Positions 45,101-57,100 of a DNA stretch of 64,000 nucleotides are shown one piece after another; the first letter of the stretch is position 1, and every line of letters begins with the position of its first letter. Under the pieces are notes generated by a model, which saw nothing but the letters and a program-made list of their open reading frames with translations, ran no database searches and was not told the DNA's origin. This DNA is from Vombatus ursinus (Eukaryota > Chordata > Mammalia > Diprotodontia > Vombatidae), in the NCBI RefSeq assembly GCF_900497805.2, contig NW_020948983.1, forward strand, positions 25,022,494 to 25,086,493, given 5' to 3'. Position numbers and translations under genes: made by a program.

Positions 45101-48100
45101 AAAAAAAAAAACACTTGCCAGGCATGTTGTACAGGGGATCCTCATTCCACGAAAAAATGAACTAGGTGATTTCTAAGGTTCTGATTTTCTGTGATTCCCA
45201 ATTAAAAGTAAAGCTAAAGTGAATTTTGGTTCCCAATGTATAATGCTTACAAAGCATGTTTTCTCTGTAGATGTGGAAGTTTACTGCCCTTTACATGCTC
45301 CCCTTCTTTCTCCTATATTTTATTTCACTTTTTTCTCCTTCCTAGCCTTACCTTAATTATTATTTACTCCCTCTCTTCCTCCTTTCTCCCCACCCCCAAG
45401 GAATAAAAGTTGTTTTTTTTTTTTTAGGTTGAGGAAAACAAAAAGAGCTCACAGGAAAAAAAGATATCCAATGAACAATTTTCTCCAGAGACTGTAGAGC
45501 CTCAGTCACTTATAGGGAGGCATGAGATAGGGTTCTTAGCAGCCACTGCTTCTTCTGATTTCTCAGGAGAGGGTTTTTTGGGCCATTCCCATCACTGAAC
45601 ATTGATGCTACTCCTTGTTTTTTTTCTTTTGTATTCTCTTTTTAAAAAATGTCTTATTCTTTTTTTATGTTACATTGCTATTATTTCCTAAAGCGCAACA
45701 CCAACTCCAAATTATTCTTTTTCATGATAAAGTGGGAAGAACAATGAAGTTGGAGTCCCAGGACCTGAGTTAGAATCCTGTCTGTGCTGCTTAGTACCAA
45801 TGGGACTGTAGGCTAGTCATTTAACTCCAACTTTTCTGGGCCTGGGTTTTTTCATCCACAAAATGAAGGAGTTGGTCTAGATCAGTAGAATCAAATGCAA
45901 ATAGAAATAGAGGCCACTAAACCATACATAAAAGATCCCTGCAGACCACCTGTTGATTTAATTTTAAAATGTAATTTATTTTCTTAAATATTTCCCAGTT
46001 ACATTTTCATCTGGGTTGAGCCGCACTCAGCAGCGTTGTGGGCTACATTTGGCACATAGGCTGCATGGTTTGACATTTTTTGTCTAGATGGCCTCTAAGA
46101 TGATATGTAATCTGATATAGGCTTTACATATACATTCCTATTAAATGTATTTTCACAGTAGTCATGTTGTAAAGAAGAATTAGAACCAATAGGAGGAACC
46201 ACAAGAAAGAAGAAACAAAACAGAAAAAAAAAATAGCAAATAGTATGCTTCATCTGCATTCAAATTCCATAGTTCTTTCTCTGGATGTGGATAGCATTTT
46301 CCATCATGAGACTTTTGGAGATGTCTTAGGTTCTTGCATTGTTGAGAAGAGCTAAGTCTATCAGTTAGTCATTGTACAACGTGCCTGTTACTGTGTACAA
46401 AGTTCTCCTGGTTCTGCTTACTTCACTCAGCATCAGTCCATACAAGTCTTTCCAGGTTTTTCTGAAGTCTGCTTGCTCATCATTTCTTATAGCACATAGC
46501 ACAATAATATCCCATTACATTCATATGCCGCAACTTGTTTAGCTATTCCTTAATTGATGCGAATCCCCTCAATTTTCAATTCTTTGCCACTACAGAAAGA
46601 GCTGCTATAAATATTTTTCACATGTGTGTCCTTTTCCCATTTTTATGATCTCTTTGGAATACAGCCCTAAAAGTGCTATTGCTGGGTCAAAGGCTATGCA
46701 CATTTTTATAGCCCTTTGGGTGTGACTCTGTTTTTTTTTTGAAGTGTCAGAGGGCTTTTCTTATTGAAAAGGTATTATACAGATAATTTTTTCCCCTTAA
46801 ATTTGGCAGGATCTCTTCATAATCAGAACAATCACACCATCAGCTGCCATGAAACTCATTTCTCCTAGAGATTTTGTAGACCTGGTACTAATCAAGAAGT
46901 ATGATGACGGGACTATAACTTCTAATGGTGAGCTATGACCCTGTGCCTTTTTTCATTTCAATGTGTGTGTGTGTTGACTATCAAATGCAATGATTCTTGA
47001 AGAAAGTGGGCCATTTGTAAAATATTAGCTTGTATTGCCTGGGCCCTCACCACTGCACAGCGTTCTTTGTGGAGAGGGCAGGAAGGACTTCCTATCTGCT
47101 CTACACCAACTGTTTCCAACCTTCTCTCTTCTTCTTTCACTCCTCCTTCATTCCATCCCATCCCATCCCATCCTTCCCTAAGCAGATGATTTCTCTTATT
47201 GTTCTTTTAAGTTACCAAAGAGAATAAGTTCTCTGTGGCCTTCCTAGTCCATATTTTGACTTAAATCCTTTTATAGAGACCCCTTCTCCTAAGTGGGAGT
47301 AGGGGGAGGGAGGACTGCTGTGAAAGAAATCAGAGCACAGAATTTCCAATTTGGGAGTTTACTTTTATTTTTAGTCCATGTTCTGTTTAATCAGTTCTTT
47401 AAGTTCAGAAACCTGGTAGAAGTGATATTTTTCATGAAGCCAAAAACCAATTTGTATAATTTTGATCCTGGAATTTACTAGAGACTAAGACAAAAGTAGC
47501 TGATGATGAGCAGCATAAACCTATAATAATGAGTAGCATAAAATGATGTAGTGTAAACCCTGCAAGGATGCAACACCTCTTATCTCCTGTTTTTCCTATT
47601 GAACTTCCTTGCTGATTGTATCTTCTGCGTTGTACCATTTTGCTTCTGTATTGTCTGGAGTCTGTATCCCCCACTCCTATTTCCACTCCCATCCTATGAC
47701 CCTCACAGCCATAACACCATAGACATGCCGAACACCATAGTAGGAAATAGGTGGTTGATGCTAGAGAATATGAGAACCTTAGTTGGACTTGTTGCCATCA
47801 GGTCAAATTGATATTAGCTGTACAAAGTTGCAGTCTCTCAGAGTCAAAAGGACCTTTATTCTACTATTTCTTTGCTTCTGCTATTTCTTTAGATAACTTA
47901 TGAGGCTTAGAAAGAAACCCTGGGGGCTTTGCTTTTCTAGCATTAGGTACTTACCCTGAAGCCCAAGCTGTAAATTATTTCTACATCATCTAATATAACT
48001 CTTTATCCCTTTTGAAGGTGGTTTGGTTTAGACAGCAATGGATCTGAATTCAGAGGACCTGGGATCAAATCTTGGTTTTATTTACTACTTATGTGATTTT

Positions 48101-51100
48101 GGGCAAGTCACTTCACCTCTCTTGGCCTCAATTTCCTCATCTTTAAAATGAGGAAATTGGAGGGTAGGAGAGGGGGCAGGGAGAAGGGAACAAGTATTTA
48201 TTAAGTACCTACTATATGCTGGGCACTGTGCCAAGCACTTTGCAAATAGTGTCTCATTTGGTCTTCACAATAACCCTGTAAGGTAAGCACTATCATCCCC
48301 ATTTTACAGTTGAGGAAACTGAGGCTGACAGAGGTTAAGTTACTCTCCTGGGGTCATATAACTAGCCTGTGTCTGAGGCTAAATTTTCAATTCAGGTCTT
48401 TCTGACTTCAGGCTTCATATTCTAACCACTACCCCATCTAGCTACCTCTAGATGATATAGCTAAGGTCTCTTTCAACTCTATGATCCTATCATGTCTTTA
48501 AATTCTAATTTCTAACATATTATTTGAGTACTTATCTCATCCTCCACTAATTCCTATCCTGGGACTTTTTCATTCATTGAAAGTGATGTGAATTATTGAA
48601 GATTATGCTGGAAAATCAAAGGTTCTGGCAGTTTCTATTATGATAGAAAAGCCTTCTAGAAAAGCATCTCCACACCCTCTGATTCTTTACAGAAGTGGAG
48701 AGAACTATGAGTATAGAACACTATATATAATTTCAGAATTTTTTAGTACGTTGGCTAGTTTTGCTAAACTTTTTTCTCTCTTTCTTATTCTTCATTATAA
48801 GAAATTCCTCTCTAGGAGATCTCTCTACATCTAGACCTGGAAAAAAGAGATCTTTTCTCTAGGAAAAATTAGAAGGATACATTGGAAAATGTAGGTGACA
48901 TAAAAACCAAAGATATTAATCATTAAAAAAAATAAAAAATAAACCTTCTTAAGACCAGCCTAAGCACGAAGAGATTCACCACCTATAGACTGGCCACTAG
49001 CTGATGAGTTCTTTAACCATCAAAACCCATGAAACAAATAAAGATATAAAATGGTGCTTAGTCCTCATTTATCCCCTTTCACTTCTAAGATGAAGGTGGC
49101 AAAATAAAAGAATAGAAGGTGGATGGGGAAGTGCTAAGAAGCAGAATTTTAAGACCATCTCTAAACATTAAATTAGCTGTTAGTTTTCCAAATCTTCATG
49201 CAATGCCTCTGGGGACATAATAGTGGGGGAACTGAATCATATAATATTAAGATTCTCACTATAAATGATGTTAAAGCAGAAAGAACATGGGTTTTATAGT
49301 CAGAGTCCATGGGTCTGATGCTTACTACCTGTGTGATCTTGGTTAAGTCACTTAACCTTCGTAAGTTTCAGTTTCCTCACCTTTATAATGAGGGTGTAGG
49401 TCTAAATGATCTCTGAGGTCTTTTCCAACTTTAAGTCTATGAAGGAAATTGTAGCTAAATGGAAGGCTGTCTTTGGAAATCCCAACGTCCAAAAAAATCC
49501 TTTCCTGCTGACTCCAGGGGAGGGTTCCCTCTGACAGGTTGTCTTGAAGTAAAGACTAGACAGACAGTTAGTGGACATGTTGCAGAGAGGGGTTCTTATT
49601 CAGAAATGCGTTGGACTAAGTGAGCTCTGAGGTTTTTCTCATCTCTAACATGAGTTGCTTTTATCAAGGATCCAAAGATAAAAGAGGTATCATTTCATGG
49701 GACATTGATCATCTTGTGTTGTAGTGCTCCTGGTGTGTGTTTGTAAAAGAAAAACAGCAACAAAAACCAACTGTTTCATTTAAAAAACAAACAAAACAAG
49801 TGAGCATTTGATTCAATAGCATAAAATGCTACTTTAGAAACTTTGCTACCAGAACCTCCTACACTAGTGTGATTATAACGATGGAAATCACTTTGTTGGA
49901 ACCTTTGATTATTAGTATTGAAGGAATCATTAAACTGGGAGATGCAAGAGTGTTTGTTCCTGTCATGGAGAACCTTCCAGGGGAAAGTTCAAAGGAAAGA
50001 GGGCTTCCTTCAAGATGTTAAAAATCCCCCAGATGTGTATGTGCTGGCTGCATTAAGCCCAGAAAAACCTGTTAATGAGATTCCCTAATCAATTCAATTT
50101 CACAAACATTGATACACACCTATTATGTGTCGGGCAGTATGCTGGGTGCTTTTGAAAATGAAACCACCCCTGGCCTTAAAGAACTTAGATTCTTCTGAGT
50201 AGATACAACATGTACAAGGAGAAGTCAATATACATGTAAAATAAATGCAGAATAACCTGGAGATGGAGGGGGGTGGGGAAGAAAGGACTGACAGCTAAGG
50301 GAATCAGAAAAGTGGTCTTTTTAGGAGGTTTCACTTGAGCGTCCTCAAGAGCCATGGATCTAGAGGGGTAAGCAGGGAAAACCTCCCAGACACAGGAGAG
50401 AGCATTGAGGCAGAGAGTAAAGTGCTGTGTATGGAATACATCAGGTAGGCTGGAAGTCTAGTACTTGAGGATGAATAATAGGAAATGAATCTGTATAGAT
50501 GGGTAGGGCCAGATTATGAAAACCCTTCATTGCCAAACAGAAATGCTAATGATTTGTCCTAGAGGCAATCAGAAACGTCAAAGCTACTTTAGTGACATTA
50601 ATCAATGAATAAACATTTGTTAAGTACCTATTATGGACCAGGCATTGTGCTAAGCTGTAGGTATACAAAAAGAGACAAAAGATAGTCCCCTTGCCTCAAG
50701 AATCTAGTGGAGGAGACAACACTCAAACTAGTATATCTATAAAGCAACCTATATACAGGATAAATAGGCAATAATTAATGGACTGAAGGCACAAGAATTA
50801 AGAGCAACTGGAGAAAGCTTCCAGTAAAAGATTATCAATCAGTGAGTAATGAATAAATGCTTAATCTTTACTAGGAAGCTAAATGGCTCAGTGGATAGAG
50901 TACTGGGCCTGGAGTCAAGAAGACCTGAGTTTAAATTTGGTCTCAGACACTAAGTAGCATTGTTGTTGTTCAGTTTTTTAGCCATGCCTGACTCTTCATG
51001 ACCCTATATAGGGTTTTCCTGGCAAACATACTAGAGTGATTTGCCATTTTGGATTATGCTATGCCCTACAGACTCAAATACAAAGACACTCCCCGACCTC

Positions 51101-51156
51101 TAGTGGATTACATCCTACTGAAGCAAGACCACATGTTCACAAAGAAGTCAATACAA

Positions 51157-51195
<39 letters not shown>

Positions 51196-54100
51196 GAAAG
51201 ACTTGAATTGTTAAGACAGGTCTTAACAAACAAGTGTTGGCAGGAGAAAATGTCGTGCATTGATGGGAAGTCCAGCATGCATCGGCAGGAATATGTGCAT
51301 GTAATGACTTGTTTACAGTATGATACTATATGGTTACATGACACAATATTGCACCATCAAAATTTCAATGTAGGAAAAAACCCACAAATTTACAATAAAT
51401 TATTAAATTTAAGATACATAATTTAAAAAAATATTTTATATTTATATATTATAAATATATTTATATTATATACTTTATATTTTTTTAAAATGAGGCAAAT
51501 TTCCAAAAAAACTGTTAAAGGGTTAAAGAAAGTAGATTTCCAGTGGGGCTCTGAGTAATTTTTTTATTAAGTGGGTAGAAAGCCATATAAGTTTGGGAAC
51601 TTCCGGTGTAGAGCTAAATCAATCACTAGGCCAACAAGATTGGGAAGAGAGGAAGGTGTGACAAGAATACTGGGGATGATGGACTGGGAAAGAACTAAGG
51701 GCTTGAGGGATTAAAGGTCATGGTGAAGACAAAGAATTAAGTTTAAGAGGAATAAAGCATAAAGAGAGATGGAATGATAGGAGATTGTTATCCAATAAAG
51801 GCATTTCAGAACTCTTACCATGGAGTCTGATAGCTAGAGAACAGAGTCAGAAGCCCCAGCTCTGTTCCCTTACTACCCATGTGACTTTGAACAAGTCACT
51901 TCCCAGCCCTCGGCCCAAGTTTCCTCAGCTGTAAGATGGGGGAGTTGGACTGAGGGATCTTCAAGAACCCTTTTAGTTCTACGGTCTCCTCTGTGCAGAT
52001 GATCTCAGATGATCTCTAAGAGTTCTTCCAGATCTCAGAATCTATGCTTCTGGAGACATTACAGGAATTTGATCTGATTACAGATACAATTCCTTGGCAT
52101 TCTCACTCTTTTCTTCTCATAACTGTGTCCTGAGATTCCCTATCCATTGCATACTATTCACATTGATACAGATTGGTCCTGGGCAGCCCGCTATGTCCCT
52201 ACTTCCCTTACCCCGCCTTCCCTGTGACATACAGTAAGTCTTCTGAATGTCCTACATGCCAAATCCAGGTCAATGACTGCTCCTCTGGTCTTTGTTTTCT
52301 AGCTTCCTACGTGGACTATCCATCTTGTCCTCCACAATCAGGTTATGTGAGAGGATTTAATCATCCCTGTGGTTGCTTTTGTGAACCTGTTCCAGGGTAA
52401 GAAAAAATCTGTTGTCTTTTATGCATAAACTGACTCCACCAATTTTCCATACACACACACACGCACACGCACACACATATATACACATGCATATGTGTGT
52501 ATATATGTGTGTGTGTTGGGGAGGAGGGAATGTAATGAGCACATGCACACATGCCCATAGTCAGGGTGAAATGGTAGTTATATATTAAAATGGACAAAAT
52601 GAAGAGATTTTTTGAAAATATGAAACCAGGACCTGCTTTGGAAATTTGGGTTATATTACTCAAAACAAATGAACAAACAATCCCCACTGATATATTGCTT
52701 TAGGTTTTATGAGATGCTTTCTTTGCAGCAGTCCTGTAAAGTTGGTCGTTTTGGACAAGACCTGTGATTTCAATGGTATGAGAAATCATTTGTAAACTGA
52801 AAGCAAATTGATAACCTGCCATTGTTGTGTGTTTCTACCACCTATAATTTTTAAGGAATTGAGGCAAAAAGAAATTAAAGAATATATCCAGTCAGTGGTG
52901 AAGCCTCTCTGTACCTAATGTAGGTCACTTTTCCTTAACTAAACCTTTATCAGTTAATTTCAGGTTGCCTGTTTTAGTGAATAAAAGATGAAATGACTGA
53001 GGGAACAAAGGTTTGAGTTTCTGAGCATATCAGTTTATTAATCAATGCATGTCAACTGCATAACAAATCAGGGCCAGTGGCCTTCCTCAGCTTTGGCACA
53101 GGACAGATTTTGTATGTATTAAAAACAGTTACTCAAGACTAATTAACTAAAAGAAAATAATTAACCAAGCTACAAAATTAGGTAATCTGATTTCTAATTG
53201 GAGGAAAGATTAGGGACTTTCCAAGTTGAGAGAGGGAAAACAAACAGGTACAATTCCCTGAAATCAGAAAAAAAAAGTGTCCCACTCCCCCTAAGTGACT
53301 GTATTCAATCAAAGGAACATGGAAGTGATAGCTGACTGACCAGTAAGGGGCCAGTTTTCAGATAAGACATATGCTTTACTTGAAGTGTATAATTGTGAGA
53401 AAACTCCTTGCATCAGTCTTCAGATCTTGCTGGGTTTCTGGTCAGCATGACCTAGGTCCTTAATTAAGGGTCTCTAAGCAGCAGGGAGAGGTGGTCCAGC
53501 CTCCCAGCCATGAAGGGCTAGGTTCAAACAATGCAATAAAGTTTTCTGGCAATTCCCACAATTGAATAAAGTTTTCTCACAAGACAGAAATTAGACTAGA
53601 CCCTCAACTGAATAGAAAGGGAAATAGGCTAGCTCCAGAACTGAGTCACAAGAGAAGGTGAGTCAGTGTAGTTCACCCAGTTCTCACTACCACTTTATGT
53701 TCTAATGACCTTACTGCTCAACCTGGACCCTGCCCATAAGGCTGTGCCAGGTAATGCCCGAAGGTATTTGCTGACTAAACTCTGCAGTGCTTGTTTATTT
53801 AAGGAAGAGAAGAAGGGAAGGATTTATAGGAGCATAGATTTAGTACTGAAAGAGATGTTAAAAGTGACCTCTTCATTTTACATATGAGAAATCTGAGAAC
53901 TGGGAACCCAGACCCTGTGATTCCAAAGCCAAGGGCCTTTCTCTCCTAAAGTGTCTATACTCCATTTTTAAATGTGTCAGCTATTTCCCCAGTTTTGGTG
54001 AGGTTTTTTTGGTTATAGGATTTCAATTTGGTTTTTTGGTGAGGTGATCAGAGTCAGGTGATTTGCCTAGGATTGCATAGCTATTAAGTGTCAATTATCT

Positions 54101-57100
54101 GAGGGTGGATTTGAACTCGGGTCCTCCTGACTCCAGGGCCAGTTCTTTATCTACTGTGCTACCTAGCTGCCCCTAGGGTTTCAACTTGGAAGGACCTTAG
54201 AGGTCATCCAGTTCAACCATTCCATTTTAAGATAAAAAGACTGAGGCCCTGAGAAGTATTAAAAAAAAAAAAGGCCTGGTTTCAAATCCGCATCTTCTGA
54301 CACTCAATCTATTGTCATTTCCACCCTACCATGTTGTATTTGTATTTGTATCTAAGGAACCAATAACACATTCAGCACAACTGTCTTTTTATAAGGACCT
54401 TTTAAAAGTAATTTTAAAAATATACAGCTAGACAGTTATAAACTTTAAAGATATCATAGCTGCCACAGCACATGGTGTGGTAGAAAGAGCCCTATGAGAA
54501 GGGAGGAGAGCTGGGTTCTAATCCTAGCTCTGCAACTGCCAAGGTATGAGATCTCTTGGCAGGCTGCTTCATCTCTGTGTCCTTAGCTGTGAAATAAAGG
54601 GGAAAAGTGTCTGCACTCAGTGACTCTGAGGTCTTTTGCAGCTCTGATGCCTAAAATGAATGGGCAGCTAGGTGGCATAGTAGAAAGAATGCCAGGCCTG
54701 GAGGCAGAAAAACTCATCTTCTTGAGGTCAAATCCAGCCTCAGACATTTACTGTGTGACCCTGGGCAAGTCACTTAACCCTGTTTGCTTTAGTTTCCTCA
54801 GCTGTGAAATGAGCTGGAAAAGGAAATGTCAAATCACTCCAGTAGCTTAAAACGAAGATGGGGTCACAGAGTTGGACATGACTGGAAAACAACTAAACAA
54901 TGCCTAAAATAGGGAAAATGTTGTTTGTTTCTTTGTTTTCCTGGTTACAAGAACTTCTCAAGGTCATGGACTTGGGCTCAGGGCTACCAGTTTCAAACTC
55001 AGTTCACGCTTTCTTCTCTTTTGACACACAAAGTGTGTTGGCCAGGGTTTCATGCCTTTCACAGTTTTTATTCTTTGGAGCAAGAGAGTTTGGGGAGGAA
55101 GACAGAACTTTTGCTGGACATAGGCATTCAATCAATATGTTTGACTTCTTTTGTTCATGTTATCTTTCCTTAAGGACCTGAGAATATTTTTATGTATCTT
55201 TATCCAGTAAGGATATTTTGCTTGTGCAGTTTATTAAGGTTTACAAAGAAACTTCCCAAAGCCCTGTAATAATTATAGGTAGCGGTCAACCTATTTTTCA
55301 GAGAAGGAAAGTAAAATGGAATTATTTCTCCAAACTCCCACAGGAGTGAAGTCAGGATTTGAGTCAGATCTTCTAGCTTCAAGAAGCACTACAGGGATGA
55401 TTCCCATTTTGCCAAAGGAGAAATTGAGTCCTAGAAAGGCCAGATGAACCTTTAGTAGGAATGTGATTTTGACTTCTTTGTCCTTCCTCTCCGCCCACCC
55501 TGAAACATCCTGAAACATGAGCTACAATCTACAAAATGCAAGAACCCTTCTCTGGGAGCCATAGGAGAGCTATGAACTTGTTCTATTCACCAAATCCCCA
55601 TTTAAGGAATCCTTTGACACAATCAGGAGTCATGTAATAAAATATATTTTTATTATGACTTCTTTGTAAATGAAGTATTTTTTATATTTCACTAATCACC
55701 TTAAAGAAGTTTAACAAGACATCAAACCCGACATCTTGCTCCATATATTCCACATTCACTCACAATATAAACAAGCAGTGTATCTGGGCCCTGGCTTACA
55801 GTTCATACCCAAGAGTGAAAAACTATTTGAGGTGTCCATCCCTATCACCTTCAAACATTTATCATGTACAGTGCGTAGAGCACTTAACCAGGGTCTAATG
55901 ATACATGATCCCTGCCCTCAGGGGGCTTATGATCCAGTTGGGGAGAAAGGATCACATTGGAAGTCCAACAGCTCCTGCTCCCTCCTGTTCTTATTTGTCA
56001 TCTGCTATGTGAGCTTGGTCAAATCACCTAATCTCCCAGATCTCCTCTGTCTCTTCAACAACTGAAGATGTTCTCAAAAGCTATTGGCAACTCTAATACT
56101 TTATGACTTCATACTGGAAAGACATCATTTTGAGATGGAATGAAATATTGAATAGTATGCTCAATGGGGTAACTAAGTTGTTTCCACTCAATTATGTTTT
56201 TGATGAGATAGTCTTAGAGAAGTCAGTATGTATTCAGTACACGCAGTTGTGTCTTGTTTTTTATTTAACTTACTTAGTCTTTAGTGGTTTTTTATTTGAC
56301 TTATTTATTCTTATAAACCTCTGAAATATGTTGAATACTTATACTGTCTTTTCAATTAAATTCAGCAAACATTTATCAAATGTGCTAAAAATTAGGTATA
56401 TATAGACATAAGCTGAAAACAACCCCTTTACTTAAGGAGCCTTCATTTAGCTTGGACACAACATTAAAATAGATAAATAAATACAAGATAATATAAGGAG
56501 GGAGAGAGCACTATGTAGGGAGATTAAGAAGGGCATGCTGAAGTTGAAGGTCCCCGGGGTGGGCCTTCCAGGTAAAGCATGCAAGAGGCAAAGGCGAGCG
56601 CACAAAGAGACATATATGTCACCACTGGGGGCCATGCTTTCTTGGGGGCAAGGTGTTTATAGCTGAGAATACAAGTCTATAGGACCTTATTCCAGTCTGC
56701 TCACACATTTGCTCATTTAGTTTCTATATAAGCCCTGTCATACCTTTTATCTACTCAAGTTCCCTAGGTTCTTTGAGTGGGTAGATAATCTTTGCTACTC
56801 ACAAATCAAATCAAAGCCCTATACTTGTTCAAAAAGCAGAGGTCCCCTTTTGCCCTGTGGATTGGTGTGAGAACACAACTACTTTACCATCTAAGAGAGC
56901 AGGAGTTCAAAAGGTGAAGAACAAGGTAGTGAAGGGGACAACTAGGAGGATGTCATTCGAATTTTCCAATTACAGCATGCTTATGTAGTGACCCCTGGTA
57001 TTAGTTATAGGTGTAGGATCAATAATATATCTCCAATAAAGAATTTTGTTGAAGAAGACAAGACCAGTCATGTCTGCATTAGCATTAGGATTATTCCACT

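Larger units (their letters stand above)
43706..46809 (+). other. STARD5: STARD5 intron 3
   Basis: It holds SINE/MIR pieces (43755-43830, 44025-44225, 45725-45880), a family B element (44357-44565), a hAT MITE (45883-46081) and an antisense L1 (46120-46731). 44600-45720 shows nothing I recognise. Confidence 0.55.
46928..52302 (+). other. STARD5: STARD5 intron 4
   Basis: It holds TCCCA repeats (47150-47176), MIR/CORE-SINE pieces (48020-48160, antisense 48187-48470, 49265-49445), L2-like (50090-50230, 50600-50730), an old repeat (50340-50590), a SINE chimera (50872-51048), a GT tract (51159-51192), an AT-rich tract (51420-51495) and MIR-like (51830-52045). 47180-48000 and 48540-49250 show nothing I recognise. 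Confidence 0.55.

Noticed and set aside
52960-53700. Possible LTR-type or other unclassified repeat
   Set aside because: I found no paired terminal repeats or recognisable coding parts, so I do not call an LTR element.
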